Notes: generated from the letters alone by a model not told the origin. Positions 1-11,326 are shown, counted from the stretch's first letter. The stretch: 64,000 nt of DNA from Semisulcospira habei (GCA_036245525.1 BTPG01000006.1:71094964-71158963); one strand, 5' to 3'. Made by a program: numbers and translations.

Positions 1-510
1 TGTCAGCTGCGCTTTCTTGTGATCTAAGAGTCTATACACTGTTGATGCACTTTTAAAAAAAAAATTAATTACAGTCCTTTTGTACGTAGGATTGCTTTAG
101 AAGCAGCTATTAGACCATCCTGTGCTTTCAAAGATTAACTTTAAACCAGAGAGACAACAGTCCGGCACTTGTAAAAACCAAACATAACAATTAAAGTCTC
201 ATAAATTTTTCTTCTGTAGCATATTTTACAATGCAAATAACAATAATTTCCATCTATCGCTGACGTTTAGTGACAAGCTTTTTACATAATAGTCGTGCGG
301 ATCAGGGTCACACGAAGTTCAACCAATCGTAGGCGGATTAACACATCTAGCGTGTGTCTGGAGGGACATTATCTCCTGCCGCATCATGAAATTACATAAA
401 TCCTGGCTGTAAGGACTTTAGCGGCGATTATGGGGCGGTAAATTTAAAGCCCTGGCCCACGGAGGTTATGTTAGCCCTTGAACTGCCGGAGCATGCAAAC
501 TCAACTCTAC
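1..510. other. Intergenic, nothing recognised
   Basis: No open frame, repeat motif or RNA gene that I can recognise before the first foldback at 511. Confidence 0.5.
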
Positions 511-577
511 TGCAAGAGGCATAGATCCTCATGAACCCCCGCAGATGCGGGGGTTCATGAGGCTCTATGCCTCTTGC
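511..577. repeat. Foldback FB1, core hairpin
   Basis: FB1 has a near-perfect stem, GCAAGAGGCATAGATCC then TCATGAGCCCCCGC, around a few-base loop. Full copies add outer arms starting TTAACCCCTTCCCTGCC and ending GGCAGGGAAGGGGTTAA. Here only the core remains. Confidence 0.85.
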
Positions 578-804
578 TGGTTTCACTGATGCCATCGTCC
601 CACAGTACGGAAGAGATATCGGGACTTTAATCATTGGTTATGGCTGGGATACATAATTCATGTCAACCGGCGCTAAAGAGGCGAAATGTCGTCCTCCCTT
701 CGTCACAATACAGGATGGACGTATTACATTAAACAGCAAGCGAAGCGAGAAATGCGCGAATTCATGTGCCTTAAGCCTTGCGGTTGATCTCAACTCTTGT
801 GTTG

Positions 805-1165
805 ATTCTTATCTATCTATATCCCGTAGTCTTGCCGACCGTTGGGGCACCACTGATGAATTGGCAACCAGCTCTCTCCATTTTACTCTGTTCTCTGCCA
901 TTCTTAGCGTGTCGCCCAGCCTCAGTCCTGTCCACCCTGAGCTATTGTCCTCCCATCTTTTCCTCTGTCTTCCTCTCCTTCGTCCTCCTTGCACAGTGTC
1001 CTGAAGGATTGTTTTGGCAAGCCCTGTTGAACGCTTGACATGCCCATACCACTTCAGTTTGCGGTTTTTTTTTTTCACAATATCTAATAGGTCTTCATAG
1101 GGCCCGATGGCTTGCCTGATTCTGCTTCCCACTTCCTCGTTCGTGATGTGATCTCTGTATGATAC
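805..1165 (-). mobile_element. Non-LTR retrotransposon fragment (C-terminal end)
   Basis: Reads SYRDHITNEEVGSRIRQAIG, LKWYGHVKRSTGLAKTIL and GRRRGRQRKRWEDN, the familiar C-terminal block of LINE endonuclease/reverse-transcriptase proteins, ending in a stop at 809. Truncated at the 5' side. A second copy of this family lies at 33728-34270 on the plus strand. Confidence 0.85.
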
Positions 1166-1279
1166 TTGTTTTATTACTCAAGATCTATGTCGCAAAATGT
1201 CAGACAGACCCATAGTGAGCAAGATGCAATCGGGCCAAAGTCCACCTCGCAGAACGAGGATCTTTTACTACTGGGTTCT

Positions 1280-1484
1280 TTAACCCATTCACTGCCGAGT
1301 GAACACGATCCAACTGCAAGAGACAGATCCTCATGGGCCCCCGCGTCTGCGGGGGGCTCATAAGGATCTATGCCTCTTGCTGAGACCAGTTTGTACCCAT
1401 GTTTCTTGGACGGTTTTGGGTTTTGGTCGTTGAATGAGCCAAGATTTTAGAAACAAAATTGTACGTACATTGGCAGGGAAGGAC
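1280..1484. repeat. Foldback FB1, long copy
   Basis: Left TTAACCCATTCACTGCC at 1280, right GGCAGGGAAGGA without its TTAA; core stem at 1316-1380. Confidence 0.85.
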
Positions 1485-1639
1485 GCCTGTGCAGCGTGAA
1501 TCCCAAATAATACATTACATAACAGTTCAAATGTAACTCTGCGTTGCATTACATTTTTGAAAATCAGTATTAAAAAGACTATATACATGAAAACAAGAAG
1601 CAATACTTTTGCACTGTGACCGCAGACGTTACTAATATT

Positions 1640-1758
1640 TTAACCCTTTGGCTCTCGGTAGCGCGTTTTGTCGAGGCGATTTCTACAGCACGTTTTGTCG
1701 AGGTGATTCCTGTAGGAATCACCTCGACAAAACGCGCTACCGAGAGCCAAAGGGTTAA
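1640..1758. repeat. Foldback FB4, TTAA at both ends
   Basis: FB4 reads TTAACCCTTTGGCTGTCGG, a stem with TTTTGTCGCGATGATTCC, then the mirror image. This copy keeps TTAA at 1640-1643 and 1755-1758; its left arm contains an internal duplication of the GTTTTGTCGAGG segment. Confidence 0.9.
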
Positions 1759-1803
1759 CGCGATCTGCACACTCTGGTTCTTGCGACAAAGAATGATTCT
1801 TTT

Positions 1804-1806
<3 letters not shown>

Positions 1807-1892
<86 letters not shown>
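1807..1892 (+). repeat. (GT)n microsatellite
   Basis: About 86 bp of uninterrupted GT, starting 49 bp after the FB4 end. Confidence 0.98.
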
Positions 1893-1893
<1 letters not shown>

Positions 1894-2154
1894 CGCTTGC
1901 GCGCGCGTGTGTGTGTGCGCGTGTACGCCAACCTAATCAGGCGCTGCTTTTAAAGCAATCACAGATGATCCAGGCACCGTGCCGGCCTTTAGGGGCTATT
2001 TTATAGTGAACGATTTCCAACAGCTTGACACCAGGAAGCTGGTAGTGATACTTCACACTTTCAATGCCGGGACACTTTCAACACCGAACAGCATCAAGAG
2101 GCATAGATGCACATACACGTTTAGATATATGGCTCTGTGTGAGACACTTATCAT

Positions 2155-2214
2155 CCAACTGCAAGAGGCATAGATCCACATGAGCCCCCGCAATCGGGAT
2201 CTATGCCTCTTGCA
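2155..2214. repeat. Foldback FB1, core hairpin
   Basis: Short-loop core. A broken half-arm (AAGAGGCATAGATGCACAT) sits upstream at 2096-2115. Confidence 0.8.
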
Positions 2215-2452
2215 GAGTCGATTCTTATTATGTGTACCTCAAGCAGAACAGTTATTTGGTTATTCAGTCTGGGTTCAGCCTGATCTGGCTTCATAAAGGG
2301 GACATAGTTTACGTCTTTTGGTAGGGAATATATTTAAATCCTTAAAATACAAGGCCGAGATCATTTGAAGGAGGCTGCAATAACCTGAGTCCAAGATCCG
2401 TGATATCCAGTCGTGCATGGATTCGCGCTTGTGTGTGCGTGCGTGCGCGCGC

Positions 2453-2463
2453 GCGCGTGTGTT

Positions 2464-2517
<54 letters not shown>

Positions 2518-2523
2518 TGTGTT

Positions 2524-2586
<63 letters not shown>
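2453..2586 (+). repeat. (GT)n microsatellite with CG start
   Basis: GC/GT-rich start, then long GT with two short interruptions (TATGT, TTTGTTT). Confidence 0.97.
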
Positions 2587-2591
<5 letters not shown>

Positions 2592-2737
2592 GCGCCTGGA
2601 ATGTTTTTTCTATCAGATGGTGCCAATTATCGAACAGTAAACACTTTTTGGTCGTTTTCTCTCACACTGGCATAGTGACTAGCAAAGCCGTCATCACCAG
2701 TTTAGAGAACCTACATTTTCTACACCTTCATTTAATA

Positions 2738-2831
2738 CCCAGTAAGTAAAGATTCTCGGGACGTCGACGACCGCGGTTGGTCCGTGCATGGTCAGCTGCG
2801 GCGACGACCCGAGAGCCTATAGCTTACTGGG
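2738..2831. repeat. Foldback FB8
   Basis: FB8 arms begin CCAGTAAGCAAAGGTC and carry a central CCGACATCGG-type palindrome. Here CCCAGTAAG at the left pairs with CTTACTGGG at the right. Confidence 0.8.
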
Positions 2832-3085
2832 TACAAATCAACCATCCCGGCACTGCGCCAATGCACACACTGATGAAGTCACAGTTTGTGTTTTAATACA
2901 TGGCATAAAAAGACTTTTGTTTATGTGAAAACACTCAATAATAAAGAAAATTACACTTTCAGGTTATAAATGTGAGTGTTGGTTTTTATACATAAATGAA
3001 GTACAGTTGTTCCAACAACAACATCAGAGGCACAGGCGGTAGTCGAGAAACGTGTTTTCACGCTATGTATTTTGACGAGGAAAAG

Positions 3086-3154
3086 AAATGCGACATGTTT
3101 GGAATCATCGGAAAACACTGCAGTGTTTTCGATTATTCCAAAAATGACGCATTT
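3086..3154. repeat. Foldback FB13
   Basis: Arms AAATGCGACATGTTTGGAAT and ATTCCAAAAATGACGCATTT around AACACTGCAGTGTT. Second copy at 24511-24580. Confidence 0.85.
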
Positions 3155-3326
3155 ATTTTGCTCGACAGTTTATCAATGTTCAGTATTTTCTCTTCTGTTT
3201 ACGACCGTGACCAGAGGAGAAAAGTAGTGAACAATGATATATCAGATTCAAAAAAAACTTTATTACATAAAACCAAAATTGTTGTGTTTTGGTCGAGGAC
3301 CCTATGAGACACACCACCATGCAGCG

Positions 3327-3350
3327 CCCCCCCCCCCCCCCCCCCCCCCC
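3327..3350 (+). repeat. Poly-C tract
   Basis: 24 consecutive C. Confidence 0.98.
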
Positions 3351-3441
3351 TACACATCGTGGAAAGCCGTTTCTCGACCAATGGTTGCGCTCAAATCTAT
3401 AAAACGCGTACTAATCACCACAAGGGAGATGGATCGACTAT

Positions 3442-3508
3442 CCCAATGCGCAACGGCCATCGGGCAAACGGCGGTCGAAGTCGGCCCGATGGCCTTTTGC
3501 GCATTAGG
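3442..3508. repeat. Foldback FB8 variant
   Basis: CCAATGCGCAACGGCCATCG pairs with CGATGGCCTTTTGCGCATTAG, with an unpaired centre. Confidence 0.75.
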
Positions 3509-3843
3509 ATGTCACTCAAGGGTAGTAGTACCTGATTAACTTGATATTTATTTTAGTGGGCCTTACGACAACACTCCTGAGTTTGTCTGTATAAATCAGT
3601 GTCCAAACTCGCAACAACGACTTAAAGGAATAATTCATTAATACATTAATAATAAATAAATAAATAAGAAGGAAAATTATTCAAAATGATGATTATAGCA
3701 GTTTTTAAGGCTTTTCTTTGTAACTGTCCATCAACTGTGGTAGACTGATCTGACATGATGCTTCAAATGTACTATTAGATTACATTGGCACATTTGCCAA
3801 AATCAACCCTGGTCGATCTTCACCGTACCGTACTCCTTAAACA

Positions 3844-4020
3844 GACCCAGTCGGTGAGTACGCTACAAGTGCACTTTTATTCAAATGAGATGCTCAGCGT
3901 CTCATTTGAATAAAGGTGTATTTGCGGGAAGTACGCAACAAGCAGACTTCTATTTAAATGAGATGCTTAGCATCTCATAATGAATAGAAGTGTATTTGCG
4001 GCGTACTCCCTGACTGGGTC
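3844..4020. repeat. Foldback FB9, two stacked hairpins
   Basis: FB9: GACCCAGTCGGTGAGTACGC, then CTTCTATTCAAATGAGATGC and its mirror. This copy has two inner hairpins (3870-3920, 3945-3998) inside one outer pair of arms closed by GACTGGGTC at 4020. Confidence 0.85.
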
Positions 4021-4087
4021 TCGCTGGGGGAGTACTCCCGCAAACTGTACGGCAACGCAAGCCAAAATGACGTGGTGTCTCAATAAA

Positions 4088-4300
4088 TTAACCCCTTCCC
4101 TGCCACCGCGCGTACTTTTTTCTTCCTGAAATCTTGATTCATTCCTCAACCAAACGTCAACACCGTCCGTCCGAAAGCGTGGATACAAATTGGTCTCAGC
4201 AAGAGACATAAATCCTCATGAGCCCCCGCAGTCGCGGGGGCTCATGAGGATTTATGTCTCTTGCAGTTAAAACTTTTTTTCTGGGCAGTGATGGGGTTAA
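4088..4300. repeat. Foldback FB1, full copy with TTAA ends
   Basis: TTAACCCCTTCCCTGCC at the left and GGGCAGTGATGGGGTTAA at the right; core 4201-4266. Best full-length FB1 in the window. Confidence 0.92.
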
Positions 4301-4370
4301 GTGTGTTACACCGGGAAGCATTTGTGATCGATGTGATGAAAGGCATTTACAAAGCAACTGTGTGACGTAT

Positions 4371-4425
4371 GTGTTGGTGTGTGATTGTGGCCCCTAGATA
4401 AGGTCCAAAATCACACACCAACATA
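4371..4425. repeat. Foldback FB6
   Basis: FB6 is a small hairpin: TGTGTTGGTCTGTGATTTTG, ACCTTA and the mirror image. Here GTGTTGGTGTGTGATT pairs with AATCACACACCAACA. Confidence 0.85.
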
Positions 4426-4587
4426 AATATTTTGATGATTTTCTCAAAGAAAGTGTGTTCATCGTGGTCATTACGAAGTGCATGTACATACATCAATAAT
4501 AATTATTGTGTGGGTTGTTTGTTTTTTTCATGCAGTGTCCAACAATGTTCCATGCGCCAAATGGTAAATCAGTCAGTCTTAGCGTCT

Positions 4588-4653
4588 GGCTGATGGGACC
4601 CCAGGACCTTTCGCTTTAGGGTCAAAGCGAAGGTCCTGGGGTCACCATCAGCC
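4588..4653. repeat. Foldback FB16 (single copy seen)
   Basis: GGCTGATGGGACCCCAGGAC pairs with GTCCTGGGGTCACCATCAGC, closed by CGCTTTAGGGTCAAAGCG. Confidence 0.85.
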
Positions 4654-4842
4654 TGAAATAGCATTCATGCTGACATCGGCCCAAAGGCATTTTGCATACT
4701 GGGCAATGATTTTGTCACATGTTCAGTGAAAACATATAATGTAAAGCCCACCCCATACCCTCTTCCACCTTATGATTAATTATTTAAGGTACAAAAGATA
4801 CCGCTAGGTAATGCACGATAAAAACAGGGTGGTTTCTACATA

Positions 4843-5330
4843 AAATAAATAACTAAATAACTAAATAAATAAATAAAGTAATAAAGTAATAAATAAAGTC
4901 ATAAATGCATGGATGGATGGATGGATGGATGGATGGATGGATGGATGGAGGATGGATGGATGGAGGGATGGATGGAGGGAAGGATGCATGCATGCAAATA
5001 ATACATACATATGAAATACATAAATGCATGAGTACATAAACAAATAAATAAAACAAGTAATAAAGTAATAAATAAAGTCATAAATGGATGGATGGATGGA
5101 TGGATGGATGGATGGATGGATGGATGGATGGATGGATGGATGGACGGATGGACGGATGGACGGCTGGATGGCTGGCTGGCTGGCTGGCTGGCTGGATGGC
5201 TGGCTGGCTGGCTGGCTGGATGGATGGATGGATGGATGGATGGATGGATGGATGGATGGATGGATGGATGGATGGATGGATGGATGGATGGATGGATGGA
5301 TGGATGGATGCAAATAATACATACATAATA
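4843..5330 (+). repeat. ATAA / GGAT tetranucleotide minisatellite
   Basis: Two blocks (4843-5050 and 5051-5330). Each starts with AATAAATAAAGTAATAAAG, passes through a long GGAT array and ends TGCAAATAATACATACAT. The second block has an inner GGCT variant array (5160-5220) flanked by GGAT on both sides. Confidence 0.95.
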
Positions 5331-5447
5331 AATACATAAATGCATGAGTACATAAACATTTTTTTTTTAACTGATTTTAGCGTTCTTAGCATGGAGATCA
5401 CGGTTTAAAAGGATTAAATCCAAAGCTGTGGTCCGGCGGGCATGGGG

Positions 5448-5847
5448 TTAAAACGCTGTGACAATTGTCCTCGACTCGTTCACTTTCATGAGCGCGTCAA
5501 ATACGGAGTAGAAAACGACCTCCTTGCCGCGCGCGTCAAAAAACTGTGCCTTGCGCAGCGTCTCCAGAGTGACTGTTGGTAAGGCCGCCAGATACACGTC
5601 GACTCCGGCGCGCGAGAACTGCGTCATCACCGTCTTCAGCATGTCTACCCCTGCCACGTCGATGTAGCCCAACACGGAGCAGTCGAGTATAAGGTGGGTG
5701 ATCTTTTCTTCGTTGTTGTTGCTGGGGTTTGGGGTGTTGGGGTCCACTTTGATTTCTCGGACTTTGACTTTGGTGGGGTTGAAAACCAGGGCGTACAGTT
5801 GGCGTTTAAATCGCTCCTGACTGGCGAAATACAGCTGGGATTCAAAC
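5448..5847 (-). CDS. Gene A terminal exon (STAS domain)
   Basis: Acceptor gtttgtttcag; stop codon at 5448-5450. A single exon codes for FESQLYFASQERFKRQLY, a short variable insert with PNPSNNNEEK, then THLILDCSVLGYIDVAGV, RAGVDVYLAALP and KEVVFYSVFDALM. This is a complete STAS fold, the cytosolic regulatory domain of SLC26 transporters, with a much shorter internal insert than vertebrate members have. Gene B spreads the same domain over three exons. Confidence 0.95.
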
Positions 5848-5876
5848 CTGAAACAAACCAGAAATTTTGCAAATTA

Positions 5877-6066
5877 AGCTCTTCCCTGCCAGTGGACGAA
5901 GATTGTCTGCTCTTTGCTAATTCAACGCTAAAGATCCCCAGCCATCCCTGGAACATGGATAAAACCTGTTTCAGCAAGAGGCTTGGATCCTCATGAGCCC
6001 CGCAGCTGCGGGGGCTCATGATGATCTATACCTCTTGCAGCTGGGGAGTGTTCACTTTTCTCGGTG
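5877..6066. repeat. Foldback FB1 in the last intron of gene A
   Basis: Core 5972-6041; outer arms degraded (CTCTTCCCTGCC at left, TTTTCTCGGTGG at right), about 30 bp upstream of the STAS exon acceptor in the gene's direction. Confidence 0.8.
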
Positions 6067-6318
6067 GTGAAGAACAGCGTTTTTATATCCAGTGCCTTCT
6101 GTGGCGTTTGAGTGGTGTCATTAAAACATTCATAAAATGAAAAAAAGGGGGGAACGAAGGTGACAAAATAGAGCTGACGTTCGGATTTTAAACGACAAAT
6201 CACTTGCATTTAACATTTTTACTACTGCACTCCATAGCCCCGTAACCCCACACTTAAAACAGTCGATACATCTATGACAGCTTGTGAGCTGAATTTAAAA
6301 AAAAAATAATATAAAAAG

Positions 6319-6454
<136 letters not shown>

Positions 6455-6661
6455 GTATTAGGGCCGCATCCAGTGCTACAATCCCCTTAAAAGCAGAACA
6501 CTAAATCTCAACCAAGCCAGATATCAAAGTTGTGCACCGCTCTCTTGTTCCGGTAAAGCGTAGCATAACTATTACTTGTCACGATTATATCACAAAGCAA
6601 ACTGTTCATCAATCACTCGATTAAATACTTCACTGCTGAGATAGTTGCGTTAAAACTGACA

Positions 6662-6690
6662 ACTGCAAGAGGCATAGATCCTTTTTAAAG
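6662..6690. repeat. Foldback FB1, half arm
   Basis: CTGCAAGAGGCATAGATCC followed by unrelated sequence; the mirror arm is missing. Confidence 0.7.
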
Positions 6691-6734
6691 TATTTGATCT
6701 TTGACGTTGAAACTGCACGACGATGAAACACTTG

Positions 6735-6919
6735 CGGCGACGGGGTGGGGGGGTGGGGGGGGGGCTTGTGTTGTTTGATTTTTGTTTAATATTTCGGCCC
6801 CTGGCGTCGCGAGGCCTTCTGTGTCTGGTTGAAGGTCCCAAACAAAACGTTGGGACCTCTTCGCCCCCCACGCCCCACCCCCTCCCCCTCTGCACCCGCC
6901 AGGTAACCGATCCGCCCCT
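6735..6919. repeat. hAT-like non-autonomous fragment, right end
   Basis: G-rich body ending GATCCGCCCCTGG, the mirror of the CAGGGGCGGAT terminus seen on the complete element at 44510-44868. The left end was not found. Confidence 0.45.
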
Positions 6920-7140
6920 GGTAATTGGATGTTGACCTTGTCATGTCGCTGTGGATCTTACGTCTTTTCGACCAGTAGATGTACGACTTCCCTTCCTCGT
7001 ATTATTGTGACAGATTAGTGACAGATTAGTCTCCCAGTTGTACTCACACAAGCGGGGAGCGTTTCAGGCGTCATAGGTTTTCTTTGCTTTTACGTTTGAC
7101 CTTTACCTCGCAGTCGCCGCAAGGGTTCCATCGTCGTGCA

Positions 7141-7420
7141 GTTTCAAGGGGGGGGGGGGTGGGAGTGAGGGGGAGGGGGGTGGAGGGAGGGGGGGGGGGG
7201 AGAGAGGGAGAGAGAGAGAGAGAGAGAGAGAAGGAGGCGCAACAAGCTTTATCCACTTTCTCGCCTCCATCAGAAATTGTTCGAAAAGCGGGGGTTAGGA
7301 GGTATTAAAATTTCCCCAAAAGTGACTTTGTGATGGCTTTTTCTTTTAACTGTCGGGGGGTGGGGGGGGGGGGAGTGTTCCGGGACCCCTGAAACTCCCA
7401 CCAGCCAGATCCGCCCCTGG
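7141..7420. repeat. G-rich, GA-rich tract with hAT-like right end
   Basis: Runs of G, (GA)n at 7200-7231, a second G run at 7356-7372, then CCAGATCCGCCCCTGG at the right. Probably another decayed element of the same type. Confidence 0.45.
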
Positions 7421-7696
7421 TTACGACGCGCTCGATTCCTAATGTTAAAGCAAGTCGAAAACTATTTTCAAATGCATAGTGACAGATAATACGTTAGTAT
7501 CAATATAAAAATACGTAATAGATAAAGTATCCTATGTAATTCATAATTTTTAAATCAGCTATGAACATGATACAGAAACATCTGCACCCTTTAATGTCTA
7601 CCTGCTTCTGCTCTTAACAAATAAACAAACAAATAATGACTAACTTATCATTTTTCATTCATAAGTCATCGCAGATGCATTTACCCAGTATGAAAA

Positions 7697-7783
7697 GGTC
7701 CTTGGGCCCACGACGCCCGCAGTGGGACCGCGCACGGCTGTGCGCGGGCCCACTGCGGCCGTTGTGGGCCTGAAGATGTTTTG
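7697..7783. repeat. Foldback FB8 variant, GC-rich
   Basis: GGTCCTTGGGCCCACGACG, CGCAGTGGGACCGCGCAC and the mirror image, a very stable stem in the last intron of gene A. Confidence 0.85.
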
Positions 7784-7997
7784 CTACTGAGGTACCAGCT
7801 TTCACACATTGATCAATCACATGCAGTAAAAGGAAGTTGTTAAGTGCATGTATGCAGTCATACAATAATGCATCTCCTATTCATCATGCTGCGTTAGCAC
7901 ACATTAGGACAAGAAAATATAAGACACACGGCAGATTTATACAATGCGAAGGCGATAGAAAAAATATAATGTGTGTACTGTATCTGCCCTTGGAATG

Positions 7998-8091
7998 CAA
8001 AAGACAGCAAGTCTATTTTTGTGGAAAAATCGAGATTTTCATTGTAATATAATGACATTCTTGCTTTTTACAAAATATACTTACAATCTTA
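7998..8091. repeat. Foldback FB7
   Basis: FB7: GGCAGTAAGTCCACTTTTGT, then GCGAGATTTTCATTGTAATA and the mirror. This copy is diverged on the right arm. Confidence 0.75.
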
Positions 8092-8156
8092 GTGGTCTGT
8101 GACGTAGATCTTACGGCCTACACACGATGAGTCTAACATTATTTCTAGTAGACTGT

Positions 8157-8242
8157 CCAGTAAGCAAAGGTCTTCGGGACGACATCGGCAGTAATGGGCC
8201 TGCGCACAGCCTACATCGGCCTGGGGGTCTTATGCTTACTGG
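8157..8242. repeat. Foldback FB8
   Basis: CCAGTAAGCAAAGGTCTTCG to GGGTCTTATGCTTACTGG. Confidence 0.85.
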
Positions 8243-8398
8243 GTTTTGTCTAGGAGCGCCTAGAGATTGCTATTATAGATGTTGATGTGTTGCGCAAATA
8301 CACATGGTTTGGATGGGGCATTTCACAAGTCGAAAATGCAAAAACAATTTACACTTCCGTTTGATATACATGACAAGCAAAAGCTCTCAATTCAGTAT

Positions 8399-8556
8399 TT
8401 AACCTCTTCGCTGCCAGTGTCATGATATTCGCTTGAAGAACGCGGATGTAAGTGTGACAAAATTAGGTGCAAAGCACACAGGACCAACAAGAGACATAAA
8501 TCCTCATGAGGGTTTATGTCTCTTGCAGCTGGGGGTAGCGTTTGCCTTGCCCTGGC
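8399..8556. repeat. Foldback FB1 (CATAAATCC subtype)
   Basis: Left TAACCTCTTCGCTGCC; core with AAGAGACATAAATCCTCATG and a shortened centre; right end diverged. Confidence 0.8.
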
Positions 8557-8616
8557 AAGTTCAGGCGCTGACAGCTTTAACATGACAGAAAATGTACTGG
8601 CCGTATAGGCCCTTAC

Positions 8617-8867
8617 CTGAAGATTCGAACCCCAGGTACTGTGCGGATGCCCTTGCAGCACGTGTCCGTGACCACGTCCTCTGATTCTGCCGTGCCCAGC
8701 AGTCTGCCCTTGGCCAGTTGACTGACCGCCAGCACGGTGATCATGGAGAACACCACGCCCACGGCCAGGCCAAGGTCCAGGTCAGCGAAGACACTGACAA
8801 GCCCCGTCACCATCCAGATGAAAAAGTCCGGCTTGTTCACGCGCCACAGGGACGGTAGCTGTCGTAT
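8617..8867 (-). CDS. Gene A coding exon 7 (last membrane helices)
   Basis: Acceptor ttccatcttaccag, donor gtaagg; 251 nt, the same length as the gene B equivalent. Codes for IRQLPSLWRVNKPDFFIW, a strongly conserved SLC26 block, then DLDLGLAVGVVFSMITVLA and the linker to the STAS domain ending GVRIFR. Confidence 0.95.
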
Positions 8868-8923
8868 CTGGTAAGATGGAAAACACGTTTACTTCTTTGG
8901 CACGTTACAGACGAGAAAATAAA

Positions 8924-9007
8924 TTAACCCCACACTACTGCAAGAGGTATAGATCCTCATGAGCCCCCGCAATTGCGGGGGCTCATGAGGATCTATGCCT
9001 CTTGCTG
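8924..9007. repeat. Foldback FB1 in the gene A exon 6-7 intron
   Basis: TTAACCCCACA then a perfect core hairpin, about 57 bp upstream of the exon 7 acceptor. Confidence 0.85.
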
Positions 9008-9544
9008 AAACCACATTTGCTGAAAACACTTGCTGGAAACCACCTTGTATTCATTATTCATGGGACGGCTGAAGCTCTTTCGCGTTGAATTGACACAGAA
9101 TTTAGGCGTACAGTGTACGTGCAGTGGCACCCTCTATTTTATAACATCACAGCAGGATATGGGCCGGTCTTGATGGCAGGAGGTCGCTTGGCCGAAAAGG
9201 CGTAACCCTTCAGCTGTCGACAGCGAATTTTGTGGGGGTTACTAAGAGAGGATCGATGACTATTGCCCAATTACCCACGACGCACTGTATACAGCCGAGA
9301 ATGGATCAACCGTGATAATTCATACCCAACCATACTACAAAAGGGTTATGGATCGACCATGATATTTCAAGTGCAGTGCAAAATAGCTTGGCGCTAAGCA
9401 ATATGAGCACAACCCTTGAACTGTTAGACTCGATCTATTTCCGTAATATGAGCTTCAGAGGACAACTCCCAACTTTGAAAATTGCGATCACAGGGTTCAA
9501 TGTGTTAGTGCTGTCGTTGGTTGCTGAAGGAAAAATAACAAACA

Positions 9545-9959
<415 letters not shown>

Positions 9960-10149
9960 TTATTTTAAAATCCTCGAAATCTTGGCTGTCCCAGTTCTTT
10001 GATTCTGGTCTGATTAGAGGGTGTCATGTGGCCTTCTTGTAGTACAATTTGTATAAATTTGTATTCTTGATGGAATGTGCTATAAACACACTGCTGTGTT
10101 TTGGATTATCGGTCGGGGAAAAAAATATGCCTCAATTGCATGAGTGAGC

Positions 10150-10331
10150 TTAACCCATTCAGCCCTGACGCACTACAGCAGGATTTGGGTCGACCGTGAT
10201 AATTCTGAGCCAAGCTAATCTGACACTGCTCTTGAATTGTCATGGTCGATCCATCTCCTGCAACTGGTGCATAGTCGTTAGATGACGCCTCTAAAATTTG
10301 GGAAATAAGGGCGTCGGGCTGAATGAGTTAA
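10150..10331. repeat. Foldback FB2, TTAA at both ends
   Basis: FB2 begins TTAACCCATTCAGCCC and has a long stem with AGGGTAGTGCCAGATTAGC and TTGGCGCC at the tip. Here the tip is deleted, leaving a 182-bp copy with TTAA at 10150 and 10328. Confidence 0.88.
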
Positions 10332-10349
10332 GTCCTGCGCCAGCCACTT

Positions 10350-10383
10350 AGCAAGGTGTTCCGCAATAGCGGAACACCTTGTT
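10350..10383. repeat. Foldback FB10
   Basis: AGCAAGGTGTTCCGC, three-base loop, mirror image. Begins next to the right TTAA of the FB2 copy. Second copy at 33237-33297. Confidence 0.8.
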
Positions 10384-10424
10384 AAATTCCTGACGCATGA
10401 TCATTAAGCTCACCTATTAGCCAT

Positions 10425-10626
10425 GTAACCCCTTCACTGCCGAGAAAAAGTGAACACGATCCAACTGCAAGAGGCATAGATCCTCATGAGCCCCCGCCAC
10501 TGCGGGGGCTCATGAGGATCTATGTCTTTTGCTGAGACCACTTTGTCTTCTTGGACAATTTTGACTTTTGAAATAACAAAGATTTCAGGAATAACAATGT
10601 ACGTACTGTGGTAGGGAAAGAGTTAA
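10425..10626. repeat. Foldback FB1, full copy next to gene A exon 6 donor
   Basis: TAACCCCTTCACTGCC to GGTAGGGAAAGAGTTAA; TTAA at 10623-10626. There are 21 intron bases between this end and the last base of exon 6. Confidence 0.92.
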
Positions 10627-10647
10627 GAATTGAATCTTGATTCCTAC

Positions 10648-11039
10648 CTGCATCAGAAGCTCCTTCATGGACACAATAATCATGGCGGCCAACATGGCGA
10701 CAGGCAGAGACACGAACAGACTCCCAGCCACCAGCAGGATGAGCAACACAAAGATCGCTGACGTCACGCCGTTCAAGGTTGACTTGGATCCCATGGAGCT
10801 GAGCAGCATGGTGCGTGGGGGCGCGATGCAGGGCGGGAAATTCTGAAAGAAGGCACCGACGAGGTAGCAGAGGCCGTAGGAGACCAGCTCCTGGTTGTCG
10901 TCCATCTCAGTGCCGTGGATCTTGTCACACAACTTGCCCACGGAGATGGTGAGGGCGAAAGACAGAATGGCGATGACGAAGCCGTCAGTGGCAACTCTGG
11001 GCAGGACGTCCATCGGCGGCAGGGATGGCGCTGGCATAC
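10648..11039 (-). CDS. Gene A coding exon 6 (transport-domain core)
   Basis: Acceptor ttctgtctcag, donor gtagga; 392 nt, exactly equal to exons 5 and 6 of gene B combined (241 + 151 nt). Codes for GMPAPSLPP, two helices, DDNQELVSYGLCYLVGAFFQ, then APPRTMLLSSMGSKSTL and LLILLVAGSLFVSLPVAML. The arginine in PPRT aligns by position with the conserved arginine next to the SLC26 anion site (Arg399 of mammalian prestin). Confidence 0.93.
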
Positions 11040-11263
11040 CTGAGACAGAAACGTATGTATAATTCTTTCAGGTCTAAAGTTCAGAGTGCTCACATTTCAA
11101 ACGTCTGCCTAAAATATCCAGACTAAAAAGGTGACTGCCAGACGTGTAAAATGCAGGGAAGATCCGAACGGAGAGGGAACAAAAAAACACGATTAGAAAA
11201 GACAGTTACAACACGATTTATCAATATTTCGGGTATTTGTTTGTTTGTTTGTCTATTTTGTCT

Positions 11264-11326
11264 ATCTTGTCAGCGAAGAAGGGTGGGGGCAACAGTTGCC
11301 ACTTTCCATCTTCGCTGACAAGATAA
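11264..11326. repeat. Foldback FB14 (single copy seen)
   Basis: ATCTTGTCAGCGAAGAAGGG pairs with CCATCTTCGCTGACAAGAT; loop with a GGCAACAGTTGCC sub-hairpin. Confidence 0.85.

Noticed and set aside
5084..5345. Long open frames of repeated Met-Asp-Gly-Trp or His-Pro-Ser-Ile
   Set aside because: They are translations of the GGAT tetranucleotide array and open in several frames on both strands; not genes.
10333..10385. Rho-independent terminators or other bacterial hairpins
   Set aside because: The hairpins lie in eukaryotic introns and intergenic DNA and are mobile repeats by copy number and TTAA ends.
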